A stretch of DNA of 64,000 nucleotides. Origin: Paramacrobiotus metropolitanus. Its lineage: Eukaryota; Tardigrada; Eutardigrada; Parachela; Macrobiotidae. Positions 12,492 through 23,204 of the stretch are shown piece after piece. The stretch spans positions 434,001 to 498,000 of the forward strand of contig NW_026570270.1 in NCBI RefSeq assembly GCF_019649055.1. Direction: 5' to 3'. A model generated the notes under the pieces. The model was given only the letters and a program-made list of their open reading frames with translations, ran no database searches and had not been told where the DNA came from. Numbering within the stretch: the stretch's first letter is position 1; every line of letters starts with the position of its first letter. Made by a program: the position numbers and the translations under genes.

Positions 12492-12533
12492 TTGGTAACA
12501 CCATCTTCGAGGCCTCGAAGATGGTGTTACCAA
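12492..12533. repeat. Perfect 42-bp palindrome
   Basis: Two 21-bp arms meet at AGGCCT with no spacer; the left arm begins TTGGTAACACCATCTTCGAG. The related but non-palindromic sequence at about 17085 (CTTTGGTAACAC) suggests the palindrome arose by inverted duplication of one arm within this copy. Confidence 0.85.
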
Positions 12534-12540
12534 TTATAAC

Positions 12541-12594
12541 TGCGAACACTGAATGTCTCTGTGCCTATAGGCACAGAGACATTCAGTGTTCGCA
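12541..12594. repeat. Perfect 54-bp palindrome
   Basis: Two 27-bp arms meet at CTATAG with no spacer; the left arm starts TGCGAACACTGAATGTCTCT. It begins only 7 bp after the 42-bp palindrome, so the two would form adjacent cruciforms or hairpins. Confidence 0.85.
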
Positions 12595-13324
12595 ATCGCC
12601 ACAAATCTTCAGAGTATTCTGATTTTATGCGAGATGGTTGGCCCATAAGAAAGTCTTTTTTCAAATTGAGGGTGGATACCAGTCACAAAAAGGGATGGTT
12701 TTCTATGCGCCTCATAGATATCTTTTTGTGTGTTCCGGCCGGGCCAGGCACGGTTTTACGGAAGTCAGAAAATTAACAAAACTCTTATAGTCAGGGTTGA
12801 ATAACGCATAGTATTGACAGGCGTGATCGATAATTGTAATTATGACTTATGGTTAGACATGTCTGTTCAAATTACCTGCAACAACAAACGGCACTCCTGC
12901 CTTGACGGTGGCGACGAACATTAATTACGAGTATCTGAATGATTGCGCACATTATAATGATTAAATCGTCCCGAAATGAAGAAAGGCTTAATCCAGCGAA
13001 GCAGACATAATACAGCCGGTGGACACGACCATCATGATAATTTATTGTTGTAATTTTTACCGGTTTTATCAACGCAGAACACGTCAACATTTTTCAAGAG
13101 GCGTGCGTTGTGCCAAAGTGGTTAGTGATTATGCAGTTTGTCTGGGTAGAAAGCCTGGAATAGTTCCGGATAGTGCGCCGTAGTCGAGACAGAGTATATT
13201 CCTTTGGCAACTGGCGTCGTCTGACGGACCTTAAGAACTTACACATGCCTGGAAACGATGGCCTTCAGCATACACTTCTAGCAAACAAAGTATTTTTACC
13301 GCACCTGATTCCTCGTCGATTTCT

Positions 13325-13333
13325 TATTTAAAG
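13325..13333 (+). promoter_or_regulatory. TATA-like box of array gene 3
   Basis: TATTTAAAG, 100 bp before the ATG, preceded by GCACCTGATTCCTCGTCGA, the same block found upstream of the other array genes. Confidence 0.65.
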
Positions 13334-13432
13334 GCGGGTACAGAATGGAATCAAAACATTCATATCGGATATCCACTACTTAATTTTTCTTCAACTTACC
13401 CTTCAACTTCAACTTATCTCACCACGCTCAAA

Positions 13433-14142
13433 ATGTCGAAGGTTTCGCTGGTACTGCTGCTGGCCGTCGCCTACGTTGCCGCTATGGACGGAGACGAAGA
13501 ATCCAACAAAATTGCCAACGTATGCTTAACCTCAGTGCTCCAACAGCAAACGCATGAATGACCTTTTATCATTTATTAAAGGACGCATGGAAGGCGAACA
13601 TCGTGGACGGGAAGCCGATAGCTTCCTACTGCAGTGGCCGACATATGAAGGCAACTTTGACCGTCGTGAGCTATGAAACGTCGGCTACGGAGCCCGGCAT
13701 CACCAAATACTCGATGGTGGTAAGCGATTTCGTCTTCCAACTGCAGGATAATACGATTCACTGGAGAATATTGCCGCATATGATCGGCACGTCTAACAGA
13801 AGTTTATAAGTATAACATACGAGCTGTAACAAATAAATAGCGGACCTCATTTCATTAAATAATTCCGTTTCGTCTATGTAGCGCTGTATAGGGACAAGTA
13901 CATACACGTACGGATAGCCGGAAATTTTATAATTACGTTTTTTGAGTATAAATGTGGTTTTTTTATTATATCTGTATCCCAAAGGAGCAGCAACTTTCTT
14001 TGCTTGTCAGGTGGACATTAGCGTGCCCAAATCCGGTTCCAGTGAGGCCTTCACCGAGACAAACAAGGTCTTCGTGGTAACCAAAGGACCCGGAGAGGAA
14101 CTCACCATTGGAGAAAATCCATGCCGCCCTGATTTATCGTAA
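13433..14142 (+). CDS. Array gene 3: small secreted protein, three exons
   Basis: Exons are 13433-13519, 13582-13719 and 14011-14142, with phase-0 GT-AG introns of 62 and 291 bp and 118 residues. The signal peptide (MSKVSLVLLLAVAYVAA) is followed by an acidic MDGDEESNKIAN linker that it shares with genes 4 and 6. In exon 2 the usual SYCGG is SYCSG, with the cysteine retained. Exon 3 keeps VTKGPGEELTIG and NPCR. Its upstream region (13010-13105) preserves, uninterrupted, the site into which the giant retroelement inserted ahead of gene 4. Confidence 0.85.
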
Positions 14143-16312
14143 ATCATATCTACATGGCCGCCCAGAGCCGATTGTGCTTCTAATCGCATAATACTTCGTT
14201 AAGATTACAGGGAATCAGAGCTAATTCTGCTGTCTCGATGCTATCATGCTTTTTCTTGCCGCGCGAAACGCTTATATCATACATACGCCGCTGACAAAAT
14301 TAATGACAATTACAGTGGTAACAATATTTGGCCATGGCGGGAATGATGTTTATGATGCTTTTGAAGGCGTCAATATCATAAATGGCCAGAAACAATTAAA
14401 ACTAAAAAGCAAAAAGCGTGGAAGATTTTTTTTCAACGCCGACTGCCGAATAAAAGTTAATATATTGCAATTTCCTTCACAAGCTTGGTTGGCCAGTTTC
14501 CGATATCCCAAAATAATTACGCGAGTAAGTGTAAACTTTAAATGTTTTTGTTTTGTATTATATAAATAAGATTGTTTATATGCGATAACTGTTTGTAAAG
14601 TGAAGTACTTGTAAATTGCCGCTGATATGTGCACGCCGTCACTGATAGCACCGGGAGATTTACTGTACTCACCGGTCAGTTTGCTTAAACGGGTAATCCG
14701 CTACTTCCAAATATCGGTTATGGATTAGATATCAATTATCAATGTAGCGTTCCACATATATGAAACCCGTACAGAAGCTATCGTAATCAAAAGATTCAAA
14801 ACCTATTACAGTAGTTTTGCGGCAACACGTACAGCAAGAAATCAGAACTGTGTCCAGCTGAAAATATTGTTCGCACAGATCACGAAGCAACAAAATAAAG
14901 TACCGATGAGCACATGAACATACGAGATTGAATTCGGCCAGGTATCTACCTAATAATCATAACGGTCCTTATACTCATAATCCTATTCTTAATTCAGAAT
15001 TCATACTCATAATGGCTCTCATATTCATAACCATACTTTGGTCCTACCGGTCATCATATTTTTATTCATAATCATAACTCATACCTTAATTGCCGCTACT
15101 CATAGCAGTGCGCTCCTGAACTGAATATTAGTAGCAAATGCATTATAATATATATATTCAATACCGCATTATGAATACCGGTACATAGTAATAGCCCGTG
15201 TTAACAGTAATAGCTGCTGCGCGTATCACCGTTCCTGAATTTTTTCCAAATCTTTGTTTAATATATCTGCTGTTGCCGTGACTAACAACGATCCAGCTAA
15301 CTGCTTTATTACTGTTCCATTGCTGTACACGCTGCTTTTGTCCGAATTTAATTTTGTGGAAATGAATAGTGGACGGGTATATTGTATAGAGACCAACTCA
15401 CAGATTCAAAACAACCGAAACATGATTCGTATCAAAAACGTGAATTGTTTAGATAACTTAAACTCAATCTGCTTTTCTACCATTCCTTTTCTGTGGACAG
15501 GAAATTCAGCGAATTTTGTCCCGTTTGTGCTAGCATGTACCCTAACCATACAGTTGGTCCTTGGCCTGCACGACCACCTCCCGTCACCTTGACATGGGTG
15601 ACGGGTTTTATAACCGTCACCTTACAGTTCCGGGGAGCGATAAGGACCCGTCATCTTGGCACGGGTCCTTACCGCCCTCCGGGAATCCATCGCAGATCTG
15701 TATATACCGGAAAAACCATCTTTACAATACTGAATATAATTATATTGTTTATGTGATTACATTATACGGTCCCGGTCTGCACGAATGCCGCTCACTGGGG
15801 TCTGCACGGTATCGGATCAAAAATGGGAACCCCGAATGCGAATTGTATCAGAATTTTGAACCCTTTTTTGTTGTGAAAATAGCCGCTTTCTAATCGCGAC
15901 TAACAGCTGCTTTAGTTGTTGCTGAATATCAGCTCGCTGCAGTTTCAGTAAGACTGACACGAAAAAAAAATTTGGTATCGTTTTCGGGTACATATTAAAT
16001 TATCCAGTTTGTATCACAAGTGACGCCAGTGCAAATACGCTAAACTCAGCCCTGAGAATTAAGTTTAAGAGGCACAGGACAGTCTTATTCAATTTTAGTC
16101 TCAAATCATTCTGAAAAAGGCTTTCGGAACCGGGGGTTAGATATATCACATACATATATATAATTATATTATATTTCAGCATTTGCTCTTTAATTAAGTG
16201 CTTACAAGTTACAGGACACCATTATACCGGTACATATGATCATATTATACGTCGATTTTTTAACGGGTAATTTATATATACGTATATGTTGTATACGCGG
16301 GTGGTTGTTTAC
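14143..16312. other. Intergenic; two strong hairpins
   Basis: No gene is supportable. Two hairpins lie close together. One spans 15580-15605 with a 9-bp CCCGTCACC/GGTGACGGG stem. The other spans 15641-15671 with an 11-bp TAAGGACCCGT stem and a 9-nt loop. Their GC-rich sequence stands out from the AT-rich surroundings. Confidence 0.5.
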
Positions 16313-16478
16313 CATCGCTTTGTAATCCAAGTCCATGCCATTTCGGCTCACAAATCAGACCAGTCGGGCAGTCAACGGGGGTCTGGAAGTCGGAAAATGC
16401 TTGTATCACGTGGCTAGAACCAAGAGCCAACACGACTTTTAACAGCTGTAAGAGCGCGGAAATTATCCACCGTATCAT
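16313..16478 (-). CDS. Possible signal-peptide exon, unknown product
   Basis: A minus-strand frame starts MIRWIISALLQLLKVVLALG, which looks like a signal peptide, continues for about 55 codons with two cysteines, and meets a GTAAAC donor candidate directly below 16313. A TTTAAA motif lies about 30 bp upstream of the ATG. No further exon could be assigned with confidence, so this may be the first exon of a secreted-protein gene or chance. Confidence 0.2.
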
Positions 16479-16739
16479 CACACTCAATACCGAGCATGAA
16501 GTCTTTTAAAGCTGGCATAGAGTGAAGGTACACCCAGTAGACTCTTTTTAATAGTACAGTTAAAATTTACTGCTGCTATCGCTTGGTATACTACACACCA
16601 CTGCACAAGGTCACCGGTTTTCCTTCATGCGCTAACTTAGAGCGAACGGGCACTTATCGCCACGCGCTTCCATCAGACTCCCGAAAAAAGCCACAACAAT
16701 CAGTAACCACAATCCGCTACAGTAACTTAAAGGTCAGCA

Positions 16740-17230
16740 ACTCATGATGCCAGTCCCGGTCGACCTCGGCGACCGCGGCTGGCATGATGCTGAATTGTCA
16801 TGCTACACATTGCCGGAGCCCCGTTTGCTTAAACGTAAGGACAGCCACGCTGTCTAGTCGTTGCAAGAACATTTAATAGCAAAATCTGCAGTTTCCACCT
16901 GATAGACAGGAATTAAATGTAATACGGAAGTGAATCAAGTGAAAAAGACTCATCTTTACGGCGCGTGGAAAATATTTTTAATAACAATCACATTAGTCAT
17001 CTGAATAAATCTACATAATTTTTACGCAACATCTAAGCCGACCACCTGTCCTTTGTCTTAATTACTCCCGGCTACTCGAGCCAGGGCTTTGGTAACACAA
17101 CGTCTGAAGCCGAGAGATGCTTAAGCTTCGTAATTTCCCCAAATTTCTACTCTGGTTGTATACGAAATGGTTGGTCATGCAAGTCTTTTTTTGAATGGAA
17201 GATCGATACCAGTCAGCGAAAGGGGATATT
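16740..17230. repeat. Diverged copy of the 11740-12700 segment
   Basis: Blocks shared in order with 11750-12690 include GCGGCTGGCAT, GAATTGTCATG, TAATTACTCCC..GGCTA, TCGAGCC.GGGCTTTGGTAACAC, and GATACCAGTCA near the end. This marks another boundary of the old tandem unit behind the gene array. Confidence 0.6.
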
Positions 17231-18239
17231 AGCAGACCTCAAGCATATCCAGCTTTATCTTTCCCAGCCTGGTATTGCATTAACAATTTTTTTGGTTCGA
17301 AGTCCAAAGAGATAAGCAATAACCAATTACAACACATACCGATGGACTTATGCGAGCGATGTTTGAATGCTACTCTTACTGGTCGCACATCACCGGTAAA
17401 ATGCATTTATCGTAAGACGATTTGCATTAGCGGCACCGGAGACTCGAAGAGCAGCGAAGAGATAAGGAATGAGAATGATAACAGGAAATGATACTTCAAG
17501 AATTTTGACTAAAAGAATCTAATATTTTTCTTACAAAATAATCTTCGCTTTAAATTTTCTAAAGAGAAGCTACGTAGTACGTTGCTAATTGCACGTATAA
17601 GAGGGAAACAATTAGCGCGATGGATCATGGATAAGAATGTTTTGCACCGCTTTTCTAAAGAATGTGCTGAGATATTTTTCGCAAGGTTTCGCCTTTGGCA
17701 AAAATTAATTGATTAAGCAGATTAATTAACTAATTAAGCAGATCAGTTGCTAATTAAGTGTCAGTTCATTTTGTGGCGCTGAATTAAACTGGAAACGTTT
17801 ACATACCGTAGTTAGCCGACATGGTACAGTACATTTCTGACTTGATTAACGCAGTGTAAACTGTAAATTGCAATTAACGTAAGTTGATAAGTTACTTAAT
17901 AGCCTGATAATAGATCAATTTATAATTGCTTATTTAGACGCTTATGTATATATATGTATTAAAGTGTATGTGCGTAGTAGGCTGTTGTTTTCATGACTTG
18001 CATGCCTGATGCCATGATGCGTATTTGCAAAACGGAGCTGTTCACGCGGGTATTTGTAAAACGTGCCGTATCTTTCCTTCGACCAGTTAAAAAGCAGATC
18101 GGTTCAGAATATTATGATTCATAATCCTGGTCAAAACAAAACCAGACCGGAGATAAGAAAGCCAGAGGTGATTGAGGACGCGTATTCTATGTATTCTGTG
18201 TATTCTACAGTATTCTACAGTATGTATCTCAATGTTTCT
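17231..18239. other. Intergenic, nothing identified
   Basis: AT-rich sequence with no convincing frame, repeat or RNA signal. Confidence 0.45.
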
Positions 18240-18504
18240 ATGAATCAGGCATATGATTGACAGCCATAGTCGAGAATTATGTAACTTAGACATGCCAGTG
18301 TTTAAATTACATGCAACTGCAAACGGCACTAGTGCCTTGAATCTGGCGATGAACATTAATTATGAGTACATAAATAACTTGCGCACATTAAGTATATTAA
18401 TGATTAAACGGTCCAGACATGAAGTAAGGTTTACTCCAGTGAAGCAGGCACAGTTCAGCCGGTGGACATGACCATCATAATTTATTGCTGTAATTTTTAC
18501 CGGT
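18240..18504. repeat. Array-unit flank left of the giant element insertion
   Basis: This matches about 12840-13064 upstream of gene 3: AAACGGCACT, GCGAACATTAATTA-like, CAGCCGGTGGACA and TTTATTG.TGTAATTTTTACCGGT. The match stops at CGGT (18501-18504), which is the target-site duplication. It resumes beyond the element at 49897 with CGGTTTTATCAACG. Confidence 0.8.
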
Positions 18505-19076
18505 TGTCGTGTATAAGCGTTCACGCCGATTAAGGCTCCATGAACAATCTTTACTCTTCCACGCCTGTAATGCTCAATCGGTAGGCACTCGTACTCTCAA
18601 ACTGTAACAGAAGAACTATGGTGGAAATAAGACGAACGAATCAGGAACACGAGTCAGGAATCCCTAAACGATAGTCCAACTACAATCTCCGGTCGTAAGT
18701 CCTGTGAGGATCGGCAAGAGCTAGGACGATTGTGTCACGAGCAAACCTGTATACTAAGCGATAATCCGGGAACGACTATGCACTTCCGTAGGAACAAGTA
18801 TTGCTGCCTCTTTATCCAATTCACATCACAGTTCACAACGCTAGGAAATCGTAAATAGAAAGCAGTCTCAGAAGTAAATCTCAGACTACTGATCCCGATA
18901 TTAGAAGTAACAAGAACTTATATAGACTTCGCGTTATGACATCATATACATCGCTAGTAAAAGAGAACAGCAAATCACAGAAGAGATTGACTAGATTATC
19001 CGTTGTGTTGCAGGTGGAAGGCGGACAGTCAGCATCCAGTACGTACTCCGGCGTGTGATCCTATTCCCACACGTCA
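18505..19076 (-). repeat. 3' LTR of the giant element
   Basis: 572 bp, the same as 49325-49896 as far as I can compare. On the minus strand it runs from TGACGTGTGGG to CACGACA. A TATA motif (TCTATATAAG) lies at 18917-18926. Confidence 0.92.
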
Positions 19077-19084
19077 CCCCCACG
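19077..19084 (-). promoter_or_regulatory. Candidate polypurine tract
   Basis: On the minus strand CGTGGGGG directly precedes the TG of the 3' LTR, the position where plus-strand priming would start. It is short for a polypurine tract, but the place is exact. Confidence 0.55.
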
Positions 19085-19738
19085 AACGATGCTTGGCCGT
19101 GCCAAAATAAACAATCCATCCCGCAACATCCCAGTGCGATTGTGCACTTCCATCCATCCTGATCCCGATCCACCGCACAATCCACGCGTCCATCCGATGC
19201 CCAATGTGACTGTACGCCGCGATTCCCAGAGAGTTAGTGAGTGTGGAATCCTTGGCGAAGAGGCATCCGGAAGTCCACGGGTTTGGCAGGGCGGAGGTCC
19301 AAGGGATCCAGGAGGGCAATACTATGAGTTACCGATACTGTGCCGTTTGAGTTTAGACGGTGCTTTGTATGTACAGGAGACGGCATAAGGCTTTATTAGC
19401 TGACAATAAATGCTTAAAGTTGAATATGGCTTGTGGTTGATTGAACTATTATGTATTGACGTACGAGCGAAACGAAACGGAACAATGAATCATCCGACTG
19501 GTATTCTTACGAATTCTCGAATCCAGATTGCACCACAATAACAAGGTCAACAACAACAAACAAGCTAGACAAAATCATATAAAGATCAGTACAGATTACT
19601 GGTACACAGAACCAAATTTAAACGAGTAGAGAAGCAGTAATAATATCAAAAAAGGCAAAATAGCTTCAGTACAACAAAGTGAGAAACAATATGAGATCAA
19701 GGAAAGCAAACAAGGTCAATGGCAAAGGTGAGTCAAGG

Positions 19739-20533
19739 TTACTTGCCAGCACTGGGAGCCAATGAAAAGAGACCAGTAATACCAGAGCTAGACGCAGCGG
19801 CATCCAAACGGCGAGAAACTTCTGCAGCCATCTGTCGTCGGCGATCAGCATCCAGTTCACGCTGCTGCTGCTGGGCCAAATAACCAGGTACAAAATTGTG
19901 CTCAGCAGAACCAACAGGACCAGAGGGCGCAGACGGCGCACGTGGACGATCAGCCGGTGAACGATCGCGGGCATCGCGGACAATCGGCACTTCGGGAAGC
20001 GGCAGCACATTTGGTGGCAAACCGGGAAATTCAGCGTTCTGCGGGGCTTGCTGCTGCGCAGGTGGAATGACAGCCGGAGGAACGACAACGGCATTCAAGG
20101 CTGGCGGGCCATGTAGATTGACAGCAGGGTTGACACCATTGGGCTCACCTGCAGCCACATTTCCGTTGCCTTGGACCGGATTCGGTGCATTCGCTGCTTG
20201 GTTGCCCGGGTCGTCAACCTCCATGTTTGCGGCGGCAGCTTCCACTGGAGCAACTGGGTGATCGACTCCATCAGGTACTTCAATAACTTCCGGTGCGCCC
20301 AGAGGTCGGCCATTACGACGCCAATGATCGTTTCCACGACGCAAGTTATTGTCTCCAAAATTCCTATGATTTCCTCGGCCGTACGGACGAAAGTTGCCAC
20401 GGTAAGAACCACGGGCTCCACCCCTTCCTCGGTTATTATAACCGGCATTATACTGTTGCTGCTGATTGGAAGACGAATGAAAAATGGCGTCTACCAATTT
20501 ATCGAAAGCACGGTTAGGATCAATAGGCGGCAT
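19739..20533 (-). CDS. Accessory ORF A: RGG-box, Gln- and Pro-rich protein, 264 aa
   Basis: The N-terminus (about residues 1-25) is a short helical segment with FDKLVDAIF. Then come a QQQQ run and an arginine-glycine region at about 30-75 with RGRGG, YRGNFRPYGRG and similar repeats, followed by a long Pro/Ala/Asn-rich linker and a C-terminal helix near 220-250. RGG boxes normally bind RNA, so an RNA-binding or nucleocapsid-like role is an inference; the polyprotein's Gag region has similar RGG/Asn repeats. It is the last ORF before the 3' LTR. The ATG at 20533 is the first in frame after an upstream TTG. No enzymatic motif is seen. Confidence 0.6.
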   Translation of the reverse strand: MPPIDPNRAFDKLVDAIFHSSSNQQQQYNAGYNNRGRGGARGSYRGNFRPYGRGNHRNFGDNNLRRGNDHWRRNGRPLGAPEVIEVPDGVDHPVAPVEAAAANMEVDDPGNQAANAPNPVQGNGNVAAGEPNGVNPAVNLHGPPALNAVVVPPAVIPPAQQQAPQNAEFPGLPPNVLPLPEVPIVRDARDRSPADRPRAPSAPSGPVGSAEHNFVPGYLAQQQQRELDADRRRQMAAEVSRRLDAAASSSGITGLFSLAPSAGK

Positions 20534-21072
20534 GCCCAAACTAAAGGAAACTAGTGACCTTAAACGCTAAAAGTATAGAGTGAAAAAGCGTGAAATCACT
20601 GTCTACACACACTGAAAATCCGGCGTGCCAGAAGGCCGAGACGAAAAATCCACAATGCCGATTTCTGCACGCGACGCACAAGTGATTTTATACCTGTCTG
20701 CTGGAGCGAAATTTTAAACTGCGGCAGATTCCATACTGGTAAGAGAAGCAACCAATCAGCGCTTCGCGCTATATCCTTTAATTCAACTTAATCATCCGAT
20801 CAGATCTATCCAGGTACAATGGAAGATTCGGCAGTGATAGCCACTATACAGCGACAATATGGCAATAACCAGTTCGTTGACTCAGCGCACAAAATTAAAA
20901 GAGTAAAAATGCAATAAGACAGAAAATTCTCCTTGGACTCTACGATAAAATACCACACTAGGAAACACAACTACAAGTATAAAATAAAAGGAACCATCAT
21001 GATATCAACTGAAGAGACCACCGATACCACAAGGATAGAGCAAAGACAGTACAATAGCAAGCGATAGTAACA
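20534..21072. other. Spacer between accessory ORFs A and B
   Basis: No supportable gene on either strand. It probably acts as leader sequence for ORF A. Confidence 0.4.
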
Positions 21073-21903
21073 TTACAGCTCATTTGAATGCGGCTGATGC
21101 TGACCAAAAACTGCTGGTTCCGCAATTTCGGGTGAATCCTCACGTGAAGCAGCGGCAACAGGTGGCACAGCAGGGACAACTGGCTGCAAAGACGGCAGCG
21201 GATCGACATCCATTTTTTCCAGATCGGATCCATCATCGCCACCACAATCAACTTCCATATCAACGTTCTCATCAGCTTCGACATCGGCACTCTGCTCAGG
21301 AGATAACACGGCCGAAGGATCCTCACGATCTTCCCCATCATCCGAAACGGAAACTTCACTTGGCGCAGAGGACGAGGACGGCGAAACCTCCTTGTACTTG
21401 CGCTTTTCCCCACGAGTGCGAAAATTATACGGGCGTGTAGCAGAAGTTGAAGCCTGCGGTTCAGCATTTCCCACGACGCCAGCATCGACTACCGCTTGAC
21501 GAGCCACCGCATCACGCTGCTGACGATTGGCGAGTTCTTTAAACAGACCAATAAAAACAGGATTGAGATAGAGATATTGGCCTCGTAATTCAAGAGCGAT
21601 AGCCGTAGGAAGCATCCGAGTAAATGCACATAAGTCAAAACGGTTAATCAGCGCTCCGTCACGGAATAAAAAGCGCGACAAATATAGACGTGGATAAAAA
21701 GGATGAAAGCGGTTTAGTCCAGAAAAGAAGGCTTCAGATACAGCCAGCTCACCCTGCTTATCCGCAATAGCCATTCTTGGAAACACTCCGGAGTGCGCTC
21801 GTTTGCGAGCCGTCTGCTTGGTCTTAAAGACCGGCCGCGGTGCATCCGGGTTGTACGGGGCATAAAGGATGCCACCTTTACGCAGATGCTCCTCATCTGT
21901 CAT
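21073..21903 (-). CDS. Accessory ORF B: PYNPD-family protein with acidic tail, 276 aa
   Basis: The start is set at the ATG at 21903 (MTDEEHLRKGG), because the frame upstream of it reads like non-coding sequence. The N-terminal part contains GGILYAPYNPDAP, a central helical region (FYPRLYLSRFLFRDGALINRF..) and then, after about residue 150, a low-complexity tail rich in Ser, Asp and Glu with a KRKYK basic patch that may be a nuclear signal. The N-terminal half resembles the ORF at 33699-34331 and 36945-37577: PYNPD box, then RYLR-like, FR.G.LI and a helical end in the same order. I infer an ancient paralogue pair inside one element. Function unknown. Confidence 0.6.
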   Translation of the reverse strand: MTDEEHLRKGGILYAPYNPDAPRPVFKTKQTARKRAHSGVFPRMAIADKQGELAVSEAFFSGLNRFHPFYPRLYLSRFLFRDGALINRFDLCAFTRMLPTAIALELRGQYLYLNPVFIGLFKELANRQQRDAVARQAVVDAGVVGNAEPQASTSATRPYNFRTRGEKRKYKEVSPSSSSAPSEVSVSDDGEDREDPSAVLSPEQSADVEADENVDMEVDCGGDDGSDLEKMDVDPLPSLQPVVPAVPPVAAASREDSPEIAEPAVFGQHQPHSNEL

Positions 21904-22136
21904 TGAATAAAACGTACAATCATCAGTAACACGGCTGAATGATGAGCCTGGACTACATTGTAGACAATACAGCAAGTAGGAGGAGTGATTAAAAACAGTG
22001 AAACACCGATTAATCACGGTGAAGTAAAGCACGCAAATAGACAGACAAGAACAGAACAGCTATACAAAGCGATGAAAAGCAAGCCAAATATGAATTGAGC
22101 AAATAGCAGACCAATAAAAGGTAGCCCGAATAGAGA

Positions 22137-22577
22137 CTAGGTAATACCTCGCTTTGCCTTTACAGACGAAGTCTCAGAAGACGATGGTTCTTCTTCCGTC
22201 AAGTCTGGAGTACCCAACTGTCTTTCTGCCTGCGTCTGCAGTTTCTTCGGTGACGGCTGACGGATCTCAACGTCAGGATTGGCAGGGAACGATCCTCGGC
22301 GGGCCTGACGGCGAACCACAGCAGCATTGCGTCGCAAAATCGTTCGTCGCCGTTGCTTATCATATCGGCGACTTGCAGATGGTGCAGGAGATTGTGCAGA
22401 AAACACTGGCTGAGCGGAGGTACGGCGAGAGACGCGAGATCGAGTGACACGCGATGAAGAACGGGCTTCATCGCTGTCCGGAGAATAACCAAAACTTAAT
22501 CCCGCTGTTGCACGATTCGGACGCGGAGTACGTGATGCAGTCTTCCGCGCAGTCGCTTTCTTTGCGGGAGGCGACAT
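22137..22577 (-). CDS. Accessory ORF C: small basic protein, 146 aa
   Basis: The ATG at 22577 gives MSPPAKKATARKTASRTPRP, a Lys/Arg/Ala/Ser/Pro-rich start resembling histone tails or chromatin-binding basic peptides. A central arginine-rich block (RRYDKQRRRTILRRNAAVVR) follows, then a Ser/Glu-rich C-terminus. It begins with the same MSPPA as the 60-codon ORFs at 31356-31538 and 34604-34786, and like them it precedes a PYNPD-type ORF, so the pair order is conserved. Nucleic-acid binding is inferred from composition only. Confidence 0.55.
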   Translation of the reverse strand: MSPPAKKATARKTASRTPRPNRATAGLSFGYSPDSDEARSSSRVTRSRVSRRTSAQPVFSAQSPAPSASRRYDKQRRRTILRRNAAVVRRQARRGSFPANPDVEIRQPSPKKLQTQAERQLGTPDLTEEEPSSSETSSVKAKRGIT

Positions 22578-23204
22578 TCTCAAAACATGAAAATGACAAA
22601 TCGTAAGAAGACGAGGAAAACAGAAATAAAACAAATGCCAGCTGGAAGACAAAACAAGCGAATGCCAGCAGAAAATGAAAGGACTGGAGCGCAGAGAAAA
22701 GGCACAACAGATAATCTGCACTGGCACCGACGCCGGAAGTACTCAAATACCGCAACCTGCCCCCGAAGCGGTTGACAGGCGACAGACTGAATTTTTCGAT
22801 TTCCAAAATTGAAAGTACTTCACACAATGAAACAAAAGGACCAATCTTTTCCGGGAAAAATGGACAATTTTAAAGCGCTGTAGCTAGTTTTTAATAATTA
22901 TACGCTTGATGCTCGAATGAACGACAGCCATCACAAGACGAAAAAGCGAAACACGCGGCTGGGTTACATTTAAAACACAGACCGGAAACCACACAGTTTC
23001 CGAGCACACTGTCAAGTCAAGACGGTTGACAGGCGACAAAATACCGGTACATGGCACGAGAAATGTCAGCTGTTCTTTATTAATAGCGAAAGTGAAGAAC
23101 CCAACAATATTTATCTTTTATGGTGACGGGATTTTTCTGTTTCTCATTTACTAGCGTATTCCATTCCTTGAATTGCATTCCAATTTTAATCTTTACTAAT
23201 CATC
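22578..23204. other. Divergent intergenic region
   Basis: This separates minus-strand ORF C from the plus-strand spliced gene and may hold promoters for both. CGGTTGACAGGCGACA occurs twice, at about 22768 and 23023. The function of that pair is unknown. Confidence 0.4.
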
